Assembly: GCA_938082635.1 (NCBI GenBank)
Contig: CALLLI010000032.1
Span: 1 to 40,027, forward strand
Source of the DNA: an uncultured Verrucomicrobiales bacterium
GTDB taxonomy: Bacteria > Verrucomicrobiota > Verrucomicrobiia > Verrucomicrobiales > DEV007
Direction: 5' to 3'
Length of the DNA: 40,027 bases
Position numbers and translations under genes: made by a program. A model generated the notes under the pieces. It ran no database searches and was not told where the DNA came from. It was given only the letters and a program-made list of their open reading frames with translations. Shown in pieces: positions 24,848 through 33,747 of this stretch (position 1 is the stretch's first letter; every line of letters begins with the position of its first letter).

Positions 24848-27568
24848 ATGAGGCAATCCCTCCCCCTATTCGCCGCCATCTTTCTTCTCGCTCCCTGTAG
24901 CCTTCAGGCTGCTCTCGTTATTTCTGAGGTCCAGGCTTCGAACTCCACGACATTGGTAGACGCTGACGGCGATTCTTCGGACTGGCTGGAGCTCTACAAC
25001 TCCGGTCTTGGTTCCGTGAATCTTAGCGGGTATCATCTCACGGATGATCCGGCTGGCTTTTCGAAATGGGCGTTCCCTTCGGTGACTCTTGAGCCAGGAG
25101 GCTTTCTTGTCGTCTTTGCTTCTGGCAAGGATCGCGATCCGGAAGGTGGTGAGCTTCATGCAAATTTCAAGCTCTCGGCTGGCGGTGATTACCTAGCACT
25201 TGTCTTGGCTGACGGGGTAACGGTGGTCGATGACTACGATCCTCAGTTCTCAGCGATGGCTGATGATGAGAGTTATGGCCCCGCGTTCAGTGGCACGACA
25301 TTCATCGATGAAGGCGCGGCTGCAGAAGTGCTTGTTCCGACAAGCGGTGCTTTGGGGCGCAGTTGGACGAGTCGCACGTTCAACGCAAACGCCTCCTGGC
25401 AAGATCTCCAAACGAAAGTGGGTTTTGGCTCAGTGGGTGGACCTTCTCTGGATGGCTTGGTTGCCTATTACGATTTCGAAGAAGGCACGGGAACGGCTTT
25501 GTTAGACAAATCGGGCAACAACAATCATGGCACGCTCGTCAACATGAATTCGTCCGACTGGGTGACGGGCAAGAGTGGCTTGGGGACGGCGTTAGACTTT
25601 GACGGCTCCAATGATCACGTCACGCTGCGAGCAGCAAATGCGCTGGGTTTCCAAGGAGACTTCACGGCGTCTGCTTGGATACGTTTGGATAATACGAACG
25701 GCGATCACACCATCCTTGGTCAGAATGCGGCGGCCTTGCATTTGACGACACGGGGAAACAAGAACCATTTCGGATTCTGGGGGAATGACACGTCGGGAGG
25801 AAGTCAGACCTTGTCGACTGGGCAGTGGACACACCTGGCTTGGCGTTTCAACAACGGCGAGCAGACCATGTTCAAGAATGGCGTCTTGGACAATTCGACC
25901 GGTGGCCATGCCGCGCTAGGTGATAACAGCACGATTGCGATTGGGCGTTCGAACGGCGATCGAGGCTGGTTTGATGGGAGATTGGATGAGATTGCGATCT
26001 TTGATAAGTCGCTAAGTAATAGTGAGATTGCGGCGCTCTCGTCTGGAGAGCCCTTGGCTGCAGGGGGAGGGCTGGAGGACGCGATGCTGGGGAACAATGC
26101 CACGGCCTACATCCGTGTGCCCTTTGCGGTGACGAGTCTTGTGAGCATTGATAGTCTGTCTCTTCGCATGCAATACAACGATGGCTTTGTCGCTTATCTC
26201 AACGGAGCGGAGGTGGCGCGCCGGAATGCGCCAAGTTCGGTCACTTGGAATAGCGCCGCTACGGCATCTCGATCTGTTGCGGCCAGTGAATCTGAGGAGG
26301 CGTTTAATCTGACTGGGAATAAGAACCTGTTAGTAGTCGGCACAAACGTGTTGGCCATCCAGGGGCTTAACGTGTCTCCCAGCGACGATACGTTCTTGAT
26401 CAATCCGATTCTCAGTGCGGGGACGCTGGAGAATGGGGCTCCAGGAATTCTTGCTAGTCCGACGCCTGGTGGGCCAAATACAAGTGTGTCGTCCTTTGGG
26501 CAGATCGCCAATGTTGAGTTTAGCGTCGAGCGGGGACTTTATAGCAGTTCGATGCCGGTCGCCCTGTCGACGAGCACGTCTAGTGCACAGATCCGTTATA
26601 CAACGAACGGCACCGAACCAACATCCACGAACGGTACGCTCTATTCGAGTGCGATCACGGTGAACAAGACGACAGTCTTACGGGCAGTTGCCTATCGGAA
26701 TAGTTACTCTTCAAGTCCGGTAGAAACGAATACCTATCTCTTTCTCAATGATGTGGTGAGTCAAGGGGCGACGCCTCCGAGCGGCTGGCCGACCGGCACG
26801 GTGAATGGGCAAGCGCTTGATTATGGCATGGACACGCCATCGGCGATTGGGACGACCACGGCGGAGCTAAAGTCAGCCTTGGAGAGTCTCGATACTATCT
26901 CGGTGGTGACAGATCCTGATAGCCTCTTTGATACTTCTGATGGGATCTACGTTCACGCAGGGAGTCGTGGGCGATCCTGGGAGCGTCCGTCGTCGGTGGA
27001 ATTGTTGCAGAAGGATGGAAGTGAGGGGTTCCAGATCGATGCTGGTTTGCGCATTCGTGGAGGTTTCAGCCGAAGTGGAGGCAATCCGAAGCATGCTTTC
27101 CGCCTCTTCTTCCGTGATGAGTATGGCGGTGATCTCAAGTATCCTATGTTTGGAGGCGAGGGGGCTAATCGCTTCAAGAACTTAGATTTAAGGACGGCCC
27201 AGAATTATTCCTGGTCGTTCCAGGGAGGGACCAACAATACCTTTATGCGCGAGGTCTTTGCTAGGGATGCTCAGAAGGCCATGGGACGGGCGTATACTCG
27301 AAGCCGCTACTACCATTTGTACGTCAATGGCATCTATTGGGGCCTCTACATGTCTCAAGAACGTGCGGAAGCGGAGTTTGGGCAAACCTACTTTGGTGGC
27401 GATGCCGATGATTATGATGTGATCAAGTCTGCTGGAAGTTCGGGGGGCTACACGATCGAAGCAACCGATGGAGAGATCACGGGGTGGGCTGATTTCTGGG
27501 CCCGGTCCAATACGATGGCAGCAAGTTCGAATGTCACGACGCGTTTCAATATCTTTCAAGAGTTGTAA
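24848..27568 (+). CDS. Giant lamin-tail/CotH protein, N-terminal part, ended by in-frame TAA
   Basis: 906 codons from ATG 24848 with signal peptide MRQSLPLFAAIFLLAPCSLQA. Order seen: lamin-tail domain (about 22-135, SDWLELYNSG, ELHANFKLSAGG); a jelly-roll-like beta domain (about 150-520) that a LamG domain (about 198-405, VAYYDFEEGTGTALLDKSGNNNHG) appears to interrupt; a chitobiase C-terminal-like domain (about 554-625, IRYTTNGTEPT); and the N-terminal half of a CotH domain (about 640-906, RIRGGFSRSGGNPKHAFRLFFRDEYGG). The frame stops at TAA 27566-27568 in the middle of the CotH domain, and the same frame continues without loss through 32278. So this is probably a nonsense-disrupted or readthrough gene, or a sequence error, and not a natural C-terminus. 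A CotH half-domain alone would likely be inactive. Confidence 0.8.
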   Translation: MRQSLPLFAAIFLLAPCSLQAALVISEVQASNSTTLVDADGDSSDWLELYNSGLGSVNLSGYHLTDDPAGFSKWAFPSVTLEPGGFLVVFASGKDRDPEGGELHANFKLSAGGDYLALVLADGVTVVDDYDPQFSAMADDESYGPAFSGTTFIDEGAAAEVLVPTSGALGRSWTSRTFNANASWQDLQTKVGFGSVGGPSLDGLVAYYDFEEGTGTALLDKSGNNNHGTLVNMNSSDWVTGKSGLGTALDFDGSNDHVTLRAANALGFQGDFTASAWIRLDNTNGDHTILGQNAAALHLTTRGNKNHFGFWGNDTSGGSQTLSTGQWTHLAWRFNNGEQTMFKNGVLDNSTGGHAALGDNSTIAIGRSNGDRGWFDGRLDEIAIFDKSLSNSEIAALSSGEPLAAGGGLEDAMLGNNATAYIRVPFAVTSLVSIDSLSLRMQYNDGFVAYLNGAEVARRNAPSSVTWNSAATASRSVAASESEEAFNLTGNKNLLVVGTNVLAIQGLNVSPSDDTFLINPILSAGTLENGAPGILASPTPGGPNTSVSSFGQIANVEFSVERGLYSSSMPVALSTSTSSAQIRYTTNGTEPTSTNGTLYSSAITVNKTTVLRAVAYRNSYSSSPVETNTYLFLNDVVSQGATPPSGWPTGTVNGQALDYGMDTPSAIGTTTAELKSALESLDTISVVTDPDSLFDTSDGIYVHAGSRGRSWERPSSVELLQKDGSEGFQIDAGLRIRGGFSRSGGNPKHAFRLFFRDEYGGDLKYPMFGGEGANRFKNLDLRTAQNYSWSFQGGTNNTFMREVFARDAQKAMGRAYTRSRYYHLYVNGIYWGLYMSQERAEAEFGQTYFGGDADDYDVIKSAGSSGGYTIEATDGEITGWADFWARSNTMAASSNVTTRFNIFQEL
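27566..27568 (+). other. In-frame TAA inside the CotH domain
   Basis: The frame reads FNIFQEL, TAA, GLNTNGTRNASFPVYLDVDNL. CotH relatives typically have a glutamine there (a LQGLN-type segment), so a single C-to-T change of CAA to TAA explains the stop. Both sides are fully in frame. Confidence 0.75.
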
Positions 27569-27571
27569 GGG

Positions 27572-30500
27572 TTGAACACTAACGGAACGAGAAATGCTTC
27601 TTTCCCAGTCTACCTGGATGTCGACAACCTCATCGACTACATGATGACCATCTTGTTCGTTGGGAGCTACGATGCTCCGGTTTCGAATTTCCTCGGTAAT
27701 GAGCGACCAAACAACTGGTTTAGCGTGTGGAATCGAACGGATGAGATGGGCTTCCAATTCTTCGCGCATGATTGTGAGCATTCGTTAGGTACCGGTGGCG
27801 GCACGAACATCGAGAACCGGAATGGACCTTGGCCGGCTGGGCAGACGCAGCAGTATAGCAACCCTCAGTGGATCCATCAGCAGCTCATGTCGGTCGATGC
27901 TTATCGTCTGCGCTTTGGCGATCGCGCTCACGAACTCTTCTTCAATAGCGGTGCGCTGAGTGCTAGTCAATCGATCGATCGAGTGAATGCCCGTGCTTCA
28001 ACCATTGATCAAGCCATCATTGCGGAGTCGGCGCGGTGGGGAGACTCTAAGAGGGGCAATCCGTTGAGGCGTAGCGATTGGCTCAACGCGGTGAACGGTG
28101 TACGCAGCTACCTCACGAGTCGTCCTAACATACTGCTAGGGCAGCTCCGCAACACACGACGGTACAACGGAGGGAATTCGAGCAATGCTCTTGTCGATGC
28201 GCCGCTTTACCCATCGGTGACTGCTCCGTTGTTGAATCAGCATGGAGGATCAGTCCCGAGCGACTTTGTCCTGCGTTTCTCTGGTGCGGGTGGCACAATC
28301 TACTACACGACGGATGGGAGTGATCCTCGTACCGCAAATGGGGCAGTTTCTGGGACGGCGCAGACGGCTGACGTGGGTGCTATCGATACCGAGACGCTGT
28401 ACGCGGCATCGAACGGCCTCCGAGCCTTTGTGCCAGCGAATGGAAACTTGGGAACCGCATGGAGAAATGTCAGTTTCAATGACGCGAGTTGGTTGTCGGG
28501 AAATGGCGGTGTGGGCTATGATCAGGCGACGACGTATGATTCTCTGATCGACCTCGATGTGGGTGGTCCCTTGGATGATGTGAATACATCGATCTATGTT
28601 CGTTCGACGTTCACCGTGGCCGATCCGAATGCCTTTCAAGGACTCACCTTGCGCATGAAATTCGAGGACGGGTTTGTCGCTTATCTCAATGGGCAAGAAG
28701 TGACGAGTTTCAATGCACCTGGTGGTCTGGTCTGGAACAGTGAAGCCACGGGATTGCATGGAGATGAGGTCGCCGTGACGTTCGTCGACTTCGATCTGAC
28801 GACGCATCTTGATAAGCTGGTCGCGGGAACAAACATGCTGGCGTTTCAGGGACTCAACGACAACCTCGGCAGTTCAGATTTCCTTCTTTTGCCTGAGTTG
28901 GTGGCGAATCGCGTTTCTGGTGGTTCGTCGGTGACATTGCCGTCGACCTTTACGGAAGTGAAGGCGCGGACCTTGCAGAATGGTGAATGGAGTGCCTTGA
29001 CCTCGGCAGCCTTTGTTGTCTCCGCGTTGCCTGCGACGTCGGCTAACTTGGTCATCTCGGAGATCATGTACAATCCTGCGGATCCTTCGGTAGCTGAGAT
29101 TGCGGCGGGATTCACGGATGCCGATGAGTTCGAGTATCTGGAGCTCATGAATATCTCGAGCCAGCCTATCAGTTTAATCGGTTATCAGTTTGCTGACGGC
29201 ATCACGTTCGACTTTGCGGAAGATGCGGGAGCCGTCATTGATCCGGGGCAGCGTATTGTCTTGGTCAAGAGTCTTGCTGCTTTTGAGTTTCGCTATGGTA
29301 CGAATGCCAGCATTGTAGGTATCTACACTGGAAGCCTGAGCAATGGTGGGGAGACTCTTCTGATCAATGATGCGGCTGGTGGTGCGGTTAGAAGTTTCAC
29401 CTACGATGACGCCGCGCCTTGGCCCGTTTCCGCCGATGGTTTGGGTTCGTCCCTCGTGATCGTAAATCCGAATGGCAATCCTGACCCAACAGCGTCAGGT
29501 TCTTGGCGAGCGAGCACGGAAGGTGGCAGTCCTGGGATTGGTGATGGTGAGAGCGTGCCTGGCATTCTGGTCAATGAAGTCCTTACCCACACTGATTGGC
29601 CGCTGGTGGATGCGATCGAGCTTTTCAATCCGACTTCCGAAGCTGTCGATGTGGGTGGCTGGTATCTCACGGATGATCCCAACACGCCGACAAAGTACCG
29701 TTTGCCGAATGGATCTTCCGTTCCCGCGAATGGTTACCTCGTTTTGGAGGAGGACAATGACGCTGATGCGACTAACAATGCGTCTCTTCCAGATGATTAC
29801 TTCGGTGGCGCATTCTCGTTAAGTTCTATCGGTGACGAAGTGTATCTCTATTCGGCCGATGGAGCAGGGCTCACGGGTTATCGTGACGGCTTTGGGTTCA
29901 AGGGAGCTGCCAATGGGGTGTCCTTTGGTAGATTGAATGTCTCAAATGACGAAATCCGTTATCCGGCTGCGTCGATGCCAACGTTGGGAAGTGCCAATGC
30001 TGAGCCGTTGCGACCTGATGTGGTCATCAGTGAAATTATGTACAATCCTGCGTCGACTGCGGGGGAGTTTGTCGAGATATGGAACACCTCAGGCGAATTT
30101 ATACGACTCTATGATCCCGAGAATCCTGCGAATACCTGGAGAATCGATGGGATGAATTTCAATTTTCCCACCGGGCAGTCGCTCGCTCCAGGTGAGACAG
30201 CGTTGATCGCAGAAGGGGAGTCGAGTGCGTTTCGCGTTGCCAATGGGATTGCCTCAACGGTGAAAGTGTATGGCCCCGCAGCTGGTGTTATCGACAATGG
30301 CGGTGAACGCCTTGAACTGCTTCGTCCGGATGGCCCTACCGAGAAGAATGGCGTTATCGTAGTTCCGATGATCGTCGTGGATGCCGTGGAGTTTGACGAT
30401 GAGGACCCGTGGCCGGTGGCAGCCGATGGGCAGGGCCCCAGTCTGGAGCGTGTTAGTGCGGAGGTCTTTGGCGATGAGGTCGCTAGTTGGATTGTGTCGT

Positions 30501-32278
30501 CCTCGGGTGGTGGCAGTCCAGGGAGCATCCCCGGGCGCTTAGTTGTCAGTGTTAGCGATCAAGGTCAGGGGACGGTGGCATTGAATCCTAACAAAGTGGA
30601 GTTCGAAGCTGGAGAGACTGTTTCCCTCACGCCGCAAGCCTCGCCAGGCTGGTCGTTCGTTCGCTGGGAAGGTAGCGCCAGCGGGAGCGCGGTTCCCTTG
30701 ACCTTGACGGTGAATGAAAGTGTTTCTGTTGAGGCTGTCTTTGAAGCGGACATTCCAATCTACTCGCTCACGGTTGTCGCCTCTGGTGGTGGCACGGTGG
30801 GCGCTAGTCCAAGTCAGCCTAGTTATGAAGAAGGCACTCAAGTCACGCTTACGGCTTCGCCAGCTCCTGGAACGCGATTTCTGCGCTGGGAAGGGGACCT
30901 CACAGGAAGTCTCAATCCGAGCACTTTGATCATGAATGCCAATCGCTCGGTGAATGCGGTCTTTGCGCAGCAGGTCACCCTAACGACCTCGGTGAAAGGC
31001 CCTGGCAATATTGGCATCGCGCCAGACAAGGATGTCTACGACGTGGGTGAGCGAGTCACGGTCACGGCTATTCCGATAGGCAATGCGGCCTTCGATGGTT
31101 GGTGGGGTGATGCCTCGGGCACTCAAACGAGCTTTGTGGTCACCATGGATTCGTCAAAGTCGGTGACGGCAACGTTTGCAAACCAGTACAATATTACCGC
31201 GACTTCTCAGCCTGGGGGTAGCCTTTCGATTTCGCCAGTGTTACAGGCCTATCGAGCTGGTAGCCAAGTGATCCTGAAGGCCACCTCACAGCCGGGATTC
31301 CGTTTCGTGAACTGGACAGGTGGCGCTAGCGGAGACGCTAATCCGTTGACGCTGGTGATCCAGGCGGACACTGTGGTTTCAGCACAGTTTGAGGCTCTCA
31401 GCTCCTTGTCTCTAGATACGCAAGGAAGCGGCCAGATCGTGGCTTCTCCGAGCAAGCCTAGTTATCAGAATGGCGAGCAAGTCAGTCTGACTGCATCGCC
31501 TGCGGACGGCTGGAGCTTTGTGAACTGGGCGGGTGCTGTTTCTGGATCGGCAAATTCTAGGAGCCTTGTCATCAATGGGAATGCCAGTGTCACGGCAGTC
31601 TTCAAGCAGCTCTTTGCTGTGGAGGTGTTTACTAGTGGCGAGGGGACTGTTTCCAAGTCGCCCGACGAGCCGACCTATCTTGACGGGACGAGTGTCAGTG
31701 TGATAGCAACCGCCGCTCCGGAATGGAGATTTGTCCGCTGGGATGACGATGGCAATGGCAGCACGAACAATCCGTTAGGTCTATCCGTGACGGCGGCTCG
31801 GCGAGTCACGGCGGTGTTCCAAGAAATGGAGCAGGATACTGTTTTTGAAACCTGGCAGAAGAGTGAGTTTACTCAGGCCGAACGAGTCGATTCATCGATC
31901 AGTGGTCCGTTGGCAGATCTTGATGGTGATGGTCTGGCAAATCTCTTGGAGTATGTCTTCGGGACCGATCCGCGTGATCGAGCGAGTTCGACAGGGATCA
32001 CGGCGTCTTATTCGGAGACCGATGGACAGATGACGTTGCAGGTAGCCGCCGTTCTGAAGTCGCAGGAGGGTATCCAATATCGGGTCGAAGTTTCACCAGA
32101 TATGGTTTCGTGGTTCTACAATGGAGACGGCACGGGTAAGAATTATGTGAGTGAGGCCGCTGCACAGCCCTCGGCGGACGGCGAGCGTCTTGTTTGGTCG
32201 GTTGTTCCACCCGCGGATGTGGCGGATCGTTGGCACTGTCGGTTTGTTGTGGAGTTGGATGAGGTGGGCAATCCCTAA
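27572..32278 (+). CDS. Giant lamin-tail/CotH protein, C-terminal part
   Basis: 1568 codons in the same frame as the gene ending at 27568; the TTG at 27572 is only a possible restart, with no signal peptide and no clear ribosome binding site, so independent export is doubtful. Order: C-terminal half of CotH (about 1-190, DVDNLIDYMM, FFAHDCEHSLG), a chitobiase-like domain (about 205-250, IYYTTDGSDPR), a jelly-roll-like domain (about 285-440, GFVAYLNGQEV) paralogous to the one in the upstream part, three lamin-tail domains (starting about 492, 663 and 815), six InlB-B-type beta repeats (about 990-1420), a calcium-binding-like DLDGDGLANLLEYVFGTDP stretch (about 1448) and a C-terminal beta module (IQYRVEVSPDMVSWFY). 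With the upstream part and one restored codon the full protein would be 2475 residues. Likely a surface adhesin or scaffold if made. Confidence 0.78.
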   Translation: MNTNGTRNASFPVYLDVDNLIDYMMTILFVGSYDAPVSNFLGNERPNNWFSVWNRTDEMGFQFFAHDCEHSLGTGGGTNIENRNGPWPAGQTQQYSNPQWIHQQLMSVDAYRLRFGDRAHELFFNSGALSASQSIDRVNARASTIDQAIIAESARWGDSKRGNPLRRSDWLNAVNGVRSYLTSRPNILLGQLRNTRRYNGGNSSNALVDAPLYPSVTAPLLNQHGGSVPSDFVLRFSGAGGTIYYTTDGSDPRTANGAVSGTAQTADVGAIDTETLYAASNGLRAFVPANGNLGTAWRNVSFNDASWLSGNGGVGYDQATTYDSLIDLDVGGPLDDVNTSIYVRSTFTVADPNAFQGLTLRMKFEDGFVAYLNGQEVTSFNAPGGLVWNSEATGLHGDEVAVTFVDFDLTTHLDKLVAGTNMLAFQGLNDNLGSSDFLLLPELVANRVSGGSSVTLPSTFTEVKARTLQNGEWSALTSAAFVVSALPATSANLVISEIMYNPADPSVAEIAAGFTDADEFEYLELMNISSQPISLIGYQFADGITFDFAEDAGAVIDPGQRIVLVKSLAAFEFRYGTNASIVGIYTGSLSNGGETLLINDAAGGAVRSFTYDDAAPWPVSADGLGSSLVIVNPNGNPDPTASGSWRASTEGGSPGIGDGESVPGILVNEVLTHTDWPLVDAIELFNPTSEAVDVGGWYLTDDPNTPTKYRLPNGSSVPANGYLVLEEDNDADATNNASLPDDYFGGAFSLSSIGDEVYLYSADGAGLTGYRDGFGFKGAANGVSFGRLNVSNDEIRYPAASMPTLGSANAEPLRPDVVISEIMYNPASTAGEFVEIWNTSGEFIRLYDPENPANTWRIDGMNFNFPTGQSLAPGETALIAEGESSAFRVANGIASTVKVYGPAAGVIDNGGERLELLRPDGPTEKNGVIVVPMIVVDAVEFDDEDPWPVAADGQGPSLERVSAEVFGDEVASWIVSSSGGGSPGSIPGRLVVSVSDQGQGTVALNPNKVEFEAGETVSLTPQASPGWSFVRWEGSASGSAVPLTLTVNESVSVEAVFEADIPIYSLTVVASGGGTVGASPSQPSYEEGTQVTLTASPAPGTRFLRWEGDLTGSLNPSTLIMNANRSVNAVFAQQVTLTTSVKGPGNIGIAPDKDVYDVGERVTVTAIPIGNAAFDGWWGDASGTQTSFVVTMDSSKSVTATFANQYNITATSQPGGSLSISPVLQAYRAGSQVILKATSQPGFRFVNWTGGASGDANPLTLVIQADTVVSAQFEALSSLSLDTQGSGQIVASPSKPSYQNGEQVSLTASPADGWSFVNWAGAVSGSANSRSLVINGNASVTAVFKQLFAVEVFTSGEGTVSKSPDEPTYLDGTSVSVIATAAPEWRFVRWDDDGNGSTNNPLGLSVTAARRVTAVFQEMEQDTVFETWQKSEFTQAERVDSSISGPLADLDGDGLANLLEYVFGTDPRDRASSTGITASYSETDGQMTLQVAAVLKSQEGIQYRVEVSPDMVSWFYNGDGTGKNYVSEAAAQPSADGERLVWSVVPPADVADRWHCRFVVELDEVGNP
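30535..31830 (+). repeat. Six tandem InlB-B-type protein repeats (about 70 residues each)
   Basis: Six consecutive units share the pattern of a beta strand, G.G.V...P....Y..G..V.LTA.P..G..F..W.G...G......L.......V.AVF. They are divergent at DNA level, with no near-identical copies, so they are old. Such repeats are known from surface adhesins such as internalins and probably act as a stalk. Confidence 0.75.
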
Positions 32279-32394
32279 CATTGAGGACTGAGGGAAACCC
32301 TTGTGCCGTCGATGCTGCTGGCTGGGACAAGTCCCTGACGGGGAAAGCGGTGAACAAGTCTCCGGCATTCCAAGGGGCGCTGCCTGATGCAAGG

Positions 32395-33666
32395 CTATCT
32401 TCCGCCTTTGAAGGGACCGCGACTACGCTGGCGCTGGCGCTGTGGCTGTGGCTGGGCGGCTTGGCGCTGTCGTTTGACCTGCTCTTGAGACTTGCGCATG
32501 CGGTTCTGCTGTTGGGCCTGCGCTTGGCGTTGCCGACTTCTCTCCGTTTCGACCTGCCGCTGACGGGCTGCGGCTTGTGCTTGAGCCGCGCGTTGTTGCT
32601 GGGCTGCTTGTTCGCGTTGCCGGGTTACCATCGCCTGACGTTGGCGGGCCTCTTCTTGTTGCTGACGCTTTGCCGCAATTTGCTGTTCACGGATGCGTGC
32701 TGCTTGAGCGCGTTGAGCTTCGATCTGTTGCTGGCGCTGGCGTTGCGCGATGATCTGTGCTTCGCGGGTGGCTAGTTGTTCCCTGCGACGTTGTTGAGCT
32801 GCTTCTTGCTGCTCCTGTTCTGCGAGGGCGCGCTCACGTTCGGCGACTTGTTCGCGGATCATGGTTTTCCGGTGGTTCTCGCTTTCGCGTTCTTCACGCG
32901 TACGTTGATCGCTGTGCTCATTCTGACGCTGGCGCCCATCGCGAATGTCAGGCTGGAAACCGCCATTGCGAATGTTAGGCTGGAAACCGCCATTGCGAAT
33001 GTTAGGCTGGAAACCGCCATTGCGAATGTCAGGCTGGAAACCGCCATTGCGAATGTCAGGCTGGAAACCTCCATGATGAGGCGTGGTCTCTTGTTTGGGG
33101 TGCCTCGGTTCAGTGGGTTTCAGCGGACGATGAGGAGCCAAGGGGTGATGCACGTCGCTGTCTACCCAGATCACGGACGGACCGTCATCGTAGTAAACGG
33201 GCACTTCCTCATAGATCACGGTTTCATCGTAGATGATTTCTGTCTCTCCCGTGTCGTAGGCGAGTTGCTGTGTTAGGAGCATGCCGTCTAGGCCTTGCAC
33301 TTGTTGCTCTAGCAAAGCGAGTTCGGCTGTCTGCGCTGCCGCTTGTGCATGGAATTCCGCTTCCTGGGCTGCGAGTGCTGCCTCTTCGGCGGCAAAGTTC
33401 GCGTCTTCTAACAGAACGGCGGAAACGACTCGGATGGGGGTTCGAGCGGGCCGGGTGACAATCTGAGTGGGCTGCGCTGGAGCTGGACGTGGGTTCCGGG
33501 TGAATGCATCAATCAGACTCCTTGAGTCGGCAATCGGTTGCTGGACCTTTGTGGACTGATCTTGAGTGAGTTTGTTCGCTTTTTGGAGAATGACAATCCA
33601 AGGAACGGAGACCGCTGCTGCGGCGATGATGAGGGCGACAGAGGACAGGTTAGAGGGCGATTTCAT
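32395..33666 (-). CDS. Membrane-anchored Gln/Arg-rich low-complexity protein with tandem 9-residue repeats
   Basis: A 423-residue protein not assigned to a family. An N-terminal hydrophobic segment (about 8-26, VALIIAAAAVSVPWIVIL) is an uncleaved anchor or signal peptide. Then come a Pro-rich linker (about 57-75), an Ala/Glu-rich helical segment (about 90-128), and an acidic tyrosine-rich patch (ETEIIYDETVIYEEVPVYYDD, about 142-162). Five 9-residue repeats of GGFQPDIRN type follow (about 198-242), then some 175 residues dominated by Gln, Arg, Ala and Glu that should form a long charged single helix or coiled coil, ending in a Gly/Arg tail. It is the last gene of a minus-strand run, 81 bp after the PQQ-like gene. 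Function is unknown; an envelope scaffold is a guess. Confidence 0.7.
   Translation of the reverse strand: MKSPSNLSSVALIIAAAAVSVPWIVILQKANKLTQDQSTKVQQPIADSRSLIDAFTRNPRPAPAQPTQIVTRPARTPIRVVSAVLLEDANFAAEEAALAAQEAEFHAQAAAQTAELALLEQQVQGLDGMLLTQQLAYDTGETEIIYDETVIYEEVPVYYDDGPSVIWVDSDVHHPLAPHRPLKPTEPRHPKQETTPHHGGFQPDIRNGGFQPDIRNGGFQPNIRNGGFQPNIRNGGFQPDIRDGRQRQNEHSDQRTREERESENHRKTMIREQVAERERALAEQEQQEAAQQRRREQLATREAQIIAQRQRQQQIEAQRAQAARIREQQIAAKRQQQEEARQRQAMVTRQREQAAQQQRAAQAQAAARQRQVETERSRQRQAQAQQQNRMRKSQEQVKRQRQAAQPQPQRQRQRSRGPFKGGR
32941..33075 (-). repeat. Five 27-bp tandem repeats within a coding region
   Basis: Five units of 27 bp run head to tail. On the plus strand each starts GCGAATGT and continues C or T then AGGCTGGAAACC. 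Units 2 and 3 are identical, 1 and 4 are identical, and unit 5 differs at its end. The unit is a multiple of three and encodes GGFQP(D/N)IRN, so copy-number change keeps the frame. Confidence 0.9.
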
Positions 33667-33747
33667 GGCATCAGAGGTCTAGACGTTCGGGTGGCTCACT
33701 TTCTTCGAAGAAATCTCAACTAAATCCGTCCGTGCGCGATTCTCTCT

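Noticed and set aside
5836-25505. Frequent TTGTTAG heptamer (for example 5836, 10932, 12790, 13672, 16271, 20347, 25499)
   Set aside because: In each listed case checked it encodes Leu-Leu followed by a G-starting codon, and the reverse complement also occurs within plus-strand genes (for example near 14367 and 29764), so a codon-pair habit explains it better than a DNA signal.
27188-27781. A 197-codon minus-strand frame spanning the in-frame stop
   Set aside because: It is antisense to conserved CotH sequence on both sides of the stop and has no recognisable motif.
32941-33075. Possible CRISPR array
   Set aside because: The 27-bp units are directly adjacent with no spacers and encode an in-frame protein repeat.
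32776-33276. A 166-codon plus-strand frame over the 27-bp repeats
   Set aside because: It is antisense to the Gln/Arg-rich protein; the minus-strand frame is longer, has a start, a membrane segment and a sensible operon position.
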